Shown here: piece after piece, positions 1 to 9,600 of the stretch
How positions within the stretch are numbered: position 1 is the first letter of the stretch
How the letters are laid out: every line of letters begins with the position of its first letter
Assembly (NCBI GenBank): GCA_036702975.1
Contig: DATNPX010000041.1
Span: forward strand, 1-38,538
DNA from: DATNPX01 sp036702975
Lineage (GTDB): Bacteria; Cyanobacteriota; Vampirovibrionia; Obscuribacterales; Obscuribacteraceae
Length of the DNA: 38,538 nt
Direction of reading: 5' to 3'
Notes under the pieces: model-generated
What the model was told of the DNA's origin: nothing
The model's database searches: none
What the model saw: only the letters and a program-made list of their open reading frames with translations
Made by a program: the position numbers and the translations under genes

Positions 1-205
1 CGTTGTTCATTACCGCTGACGCCAAGGAAAACGCTGTCTTTTTTAGATAAGCTTCGTCTCTCAAATCATGCCTACAATCAGGAAATATAAAAATCTTGAC
101 AGCTTCTTCCGAAGATAGCGTCACAAACTTTCCCGGTTCAGGAATCACAGACGTTGCTAGTACAATCTGTCGTATTGTTTCATCATTAGTTGTGCGTAAA
201 CGCAT
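1..205 (-). CDS. Unrecognised protein, partial (cut by left edge)
   Basis: The minus strand stays open from an ATG at 205 to base 1, giving about 68 residues that begin MRLRTTNDETIRQIVLATS and continue with a segment containing EPGKFVTLSSEEAVKIF. Composition is protein-like, with mixed charged and hydrophobic residues and no low-complexity bias. The frame stays open upstream of this ATG to about base 278, where a TAA occurs. That extra stretch (RNKKDRDEQYDSVLTIKDYR) also looks coding but contains no ATG, GTG or TTG. No Shine-Dalgarno sequence precedes the ATG. The real start is therefore unclear, and the gene may be 5'-truncated. I do not recognise the family. Confidence 0.4.
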   Translation of the reverse strand, partial: MRLRTTNDETIRQIVLATSVIPEPGKFVTLSSEEAVKIFIFPDCRHDLRDEAYLKKTAFSLASAVMNN

Positions 206-688
206 TCGATAATCTTTTATGGTTAAAACGCTGTCGTATTGTTCGTCTCTGTCTTTTTTATTTCTGAAACGGGAGTATTATGTAAGCAACCGAAAGTCTG
301 AACCTCTTTAGCATAGCTCATAGCTATTGGAATAGAGAAGCCGCAACCTCAGGCAATGTGCTAGAAGTTGTTGACGAAACTCGGCTGTGAAGTCCCATAC
401 TCCTGGCACAATTTATCTTTTTTTTTCGCAGCTGGCAGTGTCGATTAAACACGTGCCTCGGTGGCCATCCTCTTCGGTTTCGCGGAGGTCATCATCGCCG
501 AAATCCTGGTGCGACAAGCGTTCTAACATTTCTCGATCCTGCAAGCGCCGACATGGCAAGGGGCTTTGCCTCTAGACAGGTTTGTCAAGTGGTCAAATTA
601 ATGCCCAAACTCATCTAAAAAATGCCCCTGAGGGCATATATACGGAAGTTACTAGTTTTCTAAGTTTGTCGGGGCGCGCGCCAATCGC
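206..688. other. Non-coding upstream region of the giant gene
   Basis: No convincing gene is visible here; the one longer open frame (387-575, plus) has arginine/serine-rich, non-protein-like composition. The region must carry the promoter of the giant gene, but I cannot place a confident -35/-10 pair. A small perfect hairpin (ATGCCC CTGA GGGCAT) lies at 622-637, about 50 bases before the start codon. The 13-mer CTGTCGTATTGTT occurs twice nearby, around 167 and 233. Confidence 0.4.
622..637. repeat. Small inverted repeat in the giant gene leader
   Basis: ATGCCC at 622-627 and GGGCAT at 632-637 form a perfect 6-bp stem with a 4-base CTGA loop. It lies 51 bases upstream of the ATG at 689. It could be a leader hairpin or a short operator. 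No T-tract follows on the plus strand, so a terminator is unlikely. Confidence 0.35.
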
Positions 689-3600
689 ATGACAACACCG
701 AATCAGCCGACCGACCAATCGCACGGTGATAAACCGCAAGAAAAGCCGAATAACGGCTTGAACGCGCGGCATTCAGGTTTCATGGACCATGATGCGCTCG
801 AGATCATCAAACACCACCATCATCACCACAAACATCACCACCACCATTTGCACCACGTCGATCTGCATGGGCAGTCCGAACCGAGCACCGGAACAGCAAT
901 CGAGAACGCGTCAAAACCAGCCGAACAGCATGCGATAAAGCGGGGTGAGACCCTCAGCCAGATTGCTAAAGAGGCGATTGGAGCTCACGCAACAAACCAT
1001 GAAATCTACGATCTCGTCAACAAAATAGTCGATGCCAACAAAGACAACCAATACCTGAAGAGTGCTGACAAGATTATCGCCGGTGGCGTCCTCACCATTC
1101 CTGAACATATTTCGCATGTGCCGTCGACGCCATCCGATACTCAGGCTCCAGGCACGCAAACGCCTAATAATGGTGAAGTAACCACTCCTCCTCCTGCCTC
1201 TCCTAAAGATACGACTGTAAAACCTGGTGTGCCAGCTGACAGTATTGCGACTCCTGGGCAGCCGCTGCCCACCACAGGTGATGCTCCTATAGGACAGCAG
1301 CCGACCGGAGTTCCCAAAGCCGGTGATGCCGCTACTCCGGCACAACAGCAGCCGACTCCCGGAGTCAATCAAGCCGAAATCGAAGCCGATGCGCGTGCTC
1401 TCAATAAGGCGTTGGGATGGTTTACAGACAAAGACAAGATCAACAAGATTCTCGAAGGAAAGACTGATGCTGAGCGCAAAGCCATTGCTGCTCAGTACAT
1501 GACCAACAACGGAATTAGTCTCGACGCAGACGTGGCCAAACATCTGATCGGTACTGACCTCGAGAAGTTCCGCAATATCCTGAATCGGCAAGACAACAAT
1601 GCCGCTAGCCAGAACGCAGATCGCATCCACGAAGATCTGAGCGAGCTGCAGAACATGTTCAAGGGGCGTAGTAACAGCGAAATCGAAAAAGACATTCGCC
1701 AAACCCTCGCCAGTCACAATTCAGATCAGATCAAACAGATGGAAGCAGAGTACACCAAGGCTCATCCTGGGCAGACTTTGCAAGATGCGATTGCCAACGA
1801 TCCGAAGTTGTCTCAGACCACCAAAGACATGGCAAAGATCTACCTAAATCATAGCGAGGCGAACTCAGACCAAGAATCGCACCAATTGATCGATATCGCT
1901 CTTAAGTCCAAGAATGTCGATTGTTTCAACGAAGTCATGGCGAACGCCTCTCAGGGCGTTCGTGATGACTTCATGAAGAATGGCGGCGAGCAAAAAATAA
2001 AAGATTCGTTTGGCGGCTGGTTCTCGGGCAACAACGTCGAGCACGCGCTCGATTTTGCAAAAGAAGGCAAGCTCGATGCGGCAACGCAGGTTCAGGATAA
2101 CCATCATCTCTTCAACAACAACGAAGGCATCGAACTTGCGATCAAGCAGATGACGCCTAGCGAGCGAGAGATGTATCAAAACGGAAAGCTGATTTCCGAA
2201 GGCAAACAGCCAGCCAACTTGTCTGGGGATGATGCCACCAAAGCAAGCCAATATTACGAGCGCCTGCATACGGCGATGACAAACACCGGCAATTCTACCG
2301 ATGTGTCGAAGTGGGAAGATGAGATTTCTACCACCAGCAGTAAAGGTAGTTTCGCATCGTCCCTGGCTGATGATAGACACTGGTACGGCAATGCCGGCAT
2401 CGACACCATCCAACAACAGATGCGTTCGATGTCGCAATCAGACTGGCAGGATTGCAAACAAAATCCTGGTCGTCGTGATGAAGTCGTTCAGATGCTCCAG
2501 TCACTCGGAAAGAGTGAGGACGATATCAAAAAGACGATGGCTGTTTACGACGGAATGATGTCGTCCGATACATACGACCATGCCAAGGATGGCGCCAAGC
2601 AGTCGGTTCTCGATGGCATCAATAACAGCAAACATTGGTACGGCAACAATCGTGATGGCATTCTCGATTCCATTCAGAATATGTCGCAGGCTGACCAGAA
2701 CAGCTATCGCACAAATGCGGAGTTCCGTCAGAAGGTCGATGCTGCATTGAAAGACAGCATCGAAGACGTTGACGGGCAGTCTGCCGCGCAACGAATGCTC
2801 GATGCAATCAAAGCTGGTAAGTCTCCGCAAGGCGACATTATTACAACTCTCCAGCGCCTGCAAAATTATGATGGCAGCAAGACCAAGGAAGCGGTCAAAG
2901 ACATCGAAGAAGCGATGAAAGCTGATCCGACTTTGAAAGACCGCATATTGCACGACCAGCAATTCGGTGCTCAATTCAAAGCTGCTGTCCAGAACGCTTT
3001 TGGCGACGACTACGATAACTTCGGTAAGCCGTTTGTTGAGCAAGGTGATCTTCCTTTAGACATGAAGATGCACTTGGCTCAGGATGGCTTTAGCAACGAC
3101 AATCAATTGATTTATTCAAGTATCGCTCAAGCCTCGCCTGAGGAGCGAAACAAGTTGGCTAACGATGCCAACTATCGTCAGCAGGTAATAGGCTTCCTCA
3201 GTGAAGACCGTCAGCAGATCGTGTTGGCTGTTGCCGCTCAGGGTGAAGTGCGACCGGAAGATACAATTCGTGATGCATCTGTAGGATGGGGCGGTTCTTC
3301 AGACATCGTTTCTGCTTTGAAGGGAATCAAGCCCGAAGATTTGAATACGGTTAAAGAAGCATACGCGCAAAAGTATGGGGTCGCTCTCGAGGCAGATCTT
3401 TCGAACAAACTCAGCGGTACCGATAAAAACGAAGCCGAGCGCATTCTCACTCAAAATCTAGATCTTGAGACTCGGGTTAATATTGCAAAAGACCAGACCG
3501 AGAATACAAGAAGCGGTATTGGTGCGGCAATCTCAGATCATGTCTTCAATAGTGCGACAGGCTCGCAAGCGGATAATTCATTAGATCAGACGACCGCTGC

Positions 3601-6600
3601 TCTTGCCGACAAGAACAAGATGGACAAGGCAATTGCCGACGGCACGGCACTCGCTGCCGGCATGTCGCCCGAGCAGCAGCAAGCCCTGCAAGCACAGCTC
3701 ACTCAACGCGTCAACGATGCCATTGAGTCTGAAAACACGGCCACTGATAATCACGCCAAGGCTAAGGCGGCTGCTGCTGAGTATGTCAGCGACGGCGCCA
3801 TAGCTGCCGTTGCTATCGGTAGCATCATCGTTACAGGTGGTGCCGATGCTCCGCTCGTTCTTGCTCTGGCTGCAGCCGGCGCAGGTATTAAGGTCGGCAC
3901 CAATGCGACTATGGAAGGAAACGACTATGACTGGAGCGCAGGCAACGTAGCGAAAGATGCCCTCACAGGCAGTGTCACTGCGGCAACATCTGTAATTGGT
4001 CCCGGCGAAGTCGCTGCTGTATTTGGCATCGGTAAAGAAGCTGCTGAAGGCGCAGCTGCCGTTGCAATCAATGAAGTGGGTGCCAACGCCTTGCGCGAGG
4101 GTGGCCAAAAGATTATAGAAAATGGCGCCAAAGACCTTGTGCGCGAGGCTTTAGCGAGTGGCGCCAAGAAGCTCGATGCGAAAGCCTTCACCGAGTTGGC
4201 TGAAAAAGCGATTTCGCCAGAAATTCAAGGTGCCGCAAGAGAGGAGGCAGTCGCTCATTTGGCGACCAGCTTGCAGGAGCAGGTCGTTAACCGTATGGCT
4301 AAGGGTGTCGTTGCTCGCGCGCAGCAACAGGCTTTGAATATGGCCGGTGGTGGTATGGGTGGGGGCGCCGGTGGTGTTGTGCAAGGGGCTACCGAGTGGG
4401 ATTCTCGTAAAGGCGTCGGCGCCAACTTCGAGCACATAGCTCAAACTGGCTTTGATGGCACTTTGTCTGGTGCCGTTGGCGGTGGCGTAATGACAGCTGG
4501 CATGGAGGGTCTTGGCACCGTAGTTAGGGCAGGTCGAGAGTCCACTGTTATACGGCAGGGACTCGACACAATCATGAACAGGGTCGGACGGACCGGTGTC
4601 GAGCAAGCGGAAGCGACCGCCACAGATGCTGTGGAGCATGCGCTAAAAGTTCCAGGACGAGTCGAGGATGTGCCGCCCAATCTCACTGAAGGTAAGCTCA
4701 AACTTGCCTCTGAATCTAATGCATCGAGCACCCATGCTGATGTGAGATCAGGCACCTTGACTCACGCTGATGGAACAATCGAGCGCGTCTTCTATCATGC
4801 CAATGAAATCACTCCAGAGGATACTGCAGCTCGTCTGACTAAAGAGCAAGCTGGTGCCAAGCTCAATCGGATGTTCAATTTCAGCGGCAGATATCCGGAA
4901 TCTGAAGTAGTTGGGGCTAGTGTCAGTGGGCACCCGGGCGAAGGCTGGTTACAAGAAGCCGCTGGAGCCCCCCTCGAGGGTGAATTGAAGCGGCGCGCGA
5001 TTGCGCAGTTTGGTTCAACTACCAATATGGATCAAGATGTCGCCAAAATCTTGCAAGCCGATCCTAAGCTTGCTCACAACATTGAAGAAGCGGTAGTTGA
5101 AAGAGTCGTGTACGGTGATGCTGACATTGGTTCGCGCAATCTTGGTGTTACAGAAAACGGGGTAAGAAACTTCGATCTTGGAGAAGGATTCCACACCAAT
5201 ACCGAACCAGAGATCAGCTCTTTCCAGCAAAATCTCACTACGATCGGCTTGCAAAACGCTATGTCCGGGCGTGAGATAAGTGCGGACATCAAGACAAAGC
5301 TCAGCGATTTCTTGCAGCACTACGACAATCCGACCGGCATGGATCAATTGCGTACCACCGGCTTAAACGATGAACAGATCAACGCCATGCTCTCCAGAAC
5401 TCGCAAGCTCGTCGAAACCGGCAAGCTGCCGGAAGTTGATCCTAAGATAAACGCCCCGGACAATGTTGAATGGTGGCGTGCTGCTGAAAGATCTCACTCT
5501 AGACCCGCGAAAGACGACATCAAGCTCAACAAAAATGGTCGCGTTTCTCAGGTTAATACTGAAGAAGGTACCGCTACTTTCCAATACTTCAAGCGTGGTC
5601 CTCAAGAAGGAACACCTAAGTCAGTAAAATTAGCAGACGGTACTAAATACAGTACCACTGACGGCGAAAACTGGACGGTCACGGGTCCTGAAGGCAAGTC
5701 TCGAGTCAAAGGCAGCATGACCGTTGATAAAGATGGTAATGCCTCGTTCAAGGATGCTGAGGGTGTTACGACTACGCACAGTATCGACGGGCGGCATACG
5801 CGTCTTGATGATAATGGAAACCGTATGGTCTTAGGAAAGGATGGTCACATAGATGCAGTTGGAGACAACCGTGGACGCGTGGCGCTCTATGATTATTCTG
5901 CTGATGGTCAACTTTCCCGCATACAACGTGCTGATGGCAGCACGCTCGAGCGTGTAGGAGATGTTCCTAAGACTAAGCAACAACAGTGGATTCTCAAAGA
6001 CAAGGCAAATCCTGATGGTCGGGTTATCCAGGGAGAGACCACCTTCAATCGGGATGGTTCTGTAGATATTAAGACTAGTGCTGGTAGAGAGACCATCAGT
6101 CCGAACGGTTCTTCGATCGAGCGCGACGCCGCCGACCATGTAACTAGAGTTGTAGACCGAGACGGAAAAGAGACAAATATCAAATATGATTCGGCCGGCA
6201 AAGTGCGCCGAGTTGATGGTCCGGACTTTGAAGCTCGCAAGATCCCGCAGGTGGAGACTGACGCACAAGGGCGGGTCAGGTCGGTCACTAGCCCGCCGAA
6301 CAACGCAGAAATCCGCATCGACTATCAAGAGCTTCCTGGCGGAGAGACCAGCCAGAGTGTCACACTGGGACGCCAAAAATACACGAGCACCGACGGCGAG
6401 AACTGGAAGGTGACCGTAGAGGGCGCCCCAACCATGAACACCGAGTGGAAAGGCAAGATCAAGATCGCCGATGACGGTACCGTTTCATTCAAAGCTGATG
6501 GTAGCAGGACCACGATGGTTCATCGCCCAGATGGTGTCACCGTTGGTTACGACGGCTATCAGATTGAGACCGTCAGGTTTGGAAAGGACGATTACGAGCG

Positions 6601-9600
6601 CCTTCCTGATGGTACGTGGGAGAAGAATGGCCAGGGCGAACCACTGCATGGATTTATAAGCGATAGCCCTAAAGATGGTTTGGTTTTCGAAAACAAAAAT
6701 GGACCGGCCGAGCGTATCTCCAATCGAGAAACTTGGGAGTCGTATTTCCATGGAGAGGATAAGCAGTACAACACGGTAACTGGACCGATCACGGTTGATG
6801 CTGATGGTCGAATAAAGATCCCTACCACTGACACCTATCGATACTACGACGAGTACAGATATACTGATGGCAGCACCGAAAACCGTGTTGCGATGAGCGA
6901 CAATCTTGTTGGTGGGCACGACAATCTAGGCCAACCGCTGCTAAAGCAGCGAGGTCAGCTAGATGACTTCCACGAGAGTGTTCATGACCGCTTTGACTTC
7001 TTGTGGAGTCAAGACCGCATGGATAACTCTGTCAGACAAGTGTCGGCCGAACTCAAAGATGTGCGTACGGTCGGACCAGGTGGCAAGGAAACCTCTGTTT
7101 ACGATAGCTTGATGAGTGATACTACGCTCAGTGACCGGGCGAAGGCGAATGTTCTCGAGAATCTGGCGCGAGTACGCGAACACTTCGCGAGTTACCGTCT
7201 TGGCGACCGGATACACGGCGATCCTGAGGTTAATTGGATTCACACTCAGGGTGAGTTAGGTCGCGTTCTCGAGTCTGCCCGAGCCAATAAACTAACCTCG
7301 AACGAAATGGAAGACGCGATGCTCGCGTCTATGTATTCTGATTCAGTCAAGTTTGGCAACCCGCCGCCGGCTGGTGCGAAAGCTAACTTCTTTACTCATC
7401 ATCTCGACGGTGCCTTTGCCGCCGAAGATGCATTGAGCAAAGCAGGATTTCCAAAAGAACGAATCGATGGCATCGTGCAAGCGATCAAAGAACACCAGGT
7501 AGCACCGCCGGAATTCATGGGCGGCATGTATTACAACCTCATCAACGGTGAGATCGACAAACTGGCAGCCGCCGGTACAGTCTCCTCCGAAAAGATCTCT
7601 CAGATGCGTGCTACGCTGCAGGAAATGTCAGAATCTACCGGCAGCAAGCGGGTGATTAGCGGTATAGCACACGTTAACGATGTCCCGAAGGTGCAAGGTC
7701 CGGATGGAAGTTTTGAGGTCGCTTTTACCGATCAACAAAAGGAGTTGCTGAAGCTCGGGGGCATCGATCGCTGGTCGGTGCCAGAAGATCCCCATGCGAG
7801 ACCAGATTTCAAACAGTTGCCCAAGGCTAAGCAAGAAGCACTGATGTCTCAGTACAAAGTTTCGCAAACGCTGATTGATGGTGATGCAATCGACAACTAT
7901 GCCACTCTTGGTGGTGCGAGCAAGATTGTTGCGCTCAGGCGTCCAGGCGGTTGGTTCCCCGATAAGACTGTTTGGGGCGCTCTGGAATCTGTTGATGACA
8001 GCTTCAAGGATGCCTATAACGTTATGTCTAAAGAAGGCAAGAGTGTCGCAGACGCTAACCTTTTGACGAAGAATCACATTCTCCATGACGAACAGACCGG
8101 TATCAAGGCGCAAATGGACGAATGGCTTAGAAGTCAGGGACTCGATCCGGCTACGCAGAAAATCCCCTATTACAATACTGACCTCAAATATCCTAAACAG
8201 TTAACGGCCGAGGAGAAGCTATCGCTTTCTCAGGGAGTGAAGGCGGATGGCTCACCGTTAACTGATGCTGACCGTGAGGCACTGAAGTTCAAAGGATTGA
8301 CCAGGAAAGAGATTCAACAGTTCAAGACGGCTCAAGATATAAGCGACCACATGCGTGACTTACTGCGCAGGGCGAATCGCCTGGACCACAGCTTACCTGA
8401 GGACTTTAAACCGGGCTATCTCGCACCATCGGAGCATTGGACTCCGCCGCAACCTGAAAAATTCCAGATACCGGAAGTGTATGATCAGCAATTCGGACGC
8501 AATGGCTGGTCTGGACGCACTGCCGATGGGCTTGGCATAATGGGACGGAAGGATGGTTCCGTCACCGTGTCTGATACCGTGAATCATACTGTTCGCACAT
8601 ACGATAAGAACGGCAATATTACCGAAGCGATCGATGGTGTTAACAGGCGTACATTTAGCTACGATGCGCAAGGAGACTTGGTAAAAGTTCAATACCCGGA
8701 CGGTGTGTCTCTTGTGAATGAGGATGGTTACTGGAGCCGCCAAATTCGTCAGGGCACCTATTCAAGGGACGAAATGGTTCGAGAGGAGGTGCAAGCTCAG
8801 CCGAATGGTGATATCAGATATGTTGATAAAAATGAAAAAAGTGTCAAACTTGAGCATCCTGATGGCTCGGTAGAAAGGTTGGAGGCCAACGGACGCCGGG
8901 ATTGGATTCAAGCGGATCTAGCTAATGAGAAAGCGAAGTTCGACGGGCTGCTGGAGAAAAGTTACACTAATCCGAAACAGCTAGAACGCGTGCAAAAGCT
9001 GATGTCTGAGTTTGAGGCAGAGGCAGATAAGCACGGGTTCTATGACAACAAGCGCGCTTTATTCTATAAGCAAATCAATAGACTCTTGGCTGATGATCCT
9101 AATGCTGTAGTACCGCAGGCGCAACGTGCCGCCCTGGCTGAACAAGTGATCAACCACGCCGCACATCCAAGTTCTGTCGACCAGGGTACAAATGGAACCT
9201 GCAATGTCACCACGCTTGAGGTAAGAAATTACGTGCGCGATCCGGAAAAGAACGCGCAGCTCATAGCCGACATAGCTACAAACGGACAGTTTACTGCGGC
9301 AGACGGGCATGTGATCGACCTTAGAGATTTGCAAGCCGGAATACACCCAGATTCAGCAGCTCGGAAGAATATGCGTTTGCAAGCCGAGCTGAAAGGACCT
9401 CTCAAAGAAGACGGTACTCGCGATTTTGCAAGCCAGTTGACCGAGCTTGGTATGGCAAATGCAAAATGGCAGACGACGTCAACGATGATCATGAATGGAC
9501 GTGAAGTCCACTCATGGAACCTAGTTTATGATGCCGACAACAAGATTGTTGGTACCCTCAAGGACCGTAGCAAAGTCACTCAGCTCTACGCTAAAGACCA

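Noticed and set aside
387..575. 62-codon plus-strand frame upstream of the giant gene
   Set aside because: Serine/arginine-rich composition, no ribosome site, no family resemblance.
812..856. Polyhistidine stretch as a cloning tag or vector contamination
   Set aside because: It is interrupted by Lys and Leu, uses mixed codons and is embedded in a continuous 3270-codon frame without vector sequence.
911..1717. 268-codon minus-strand frame inside the giant gene
   Set aside because: It is antisense to a clearly coding LysM/linker/annexin-like region, has no recognisable domain, and overlaps several other shadow frames.
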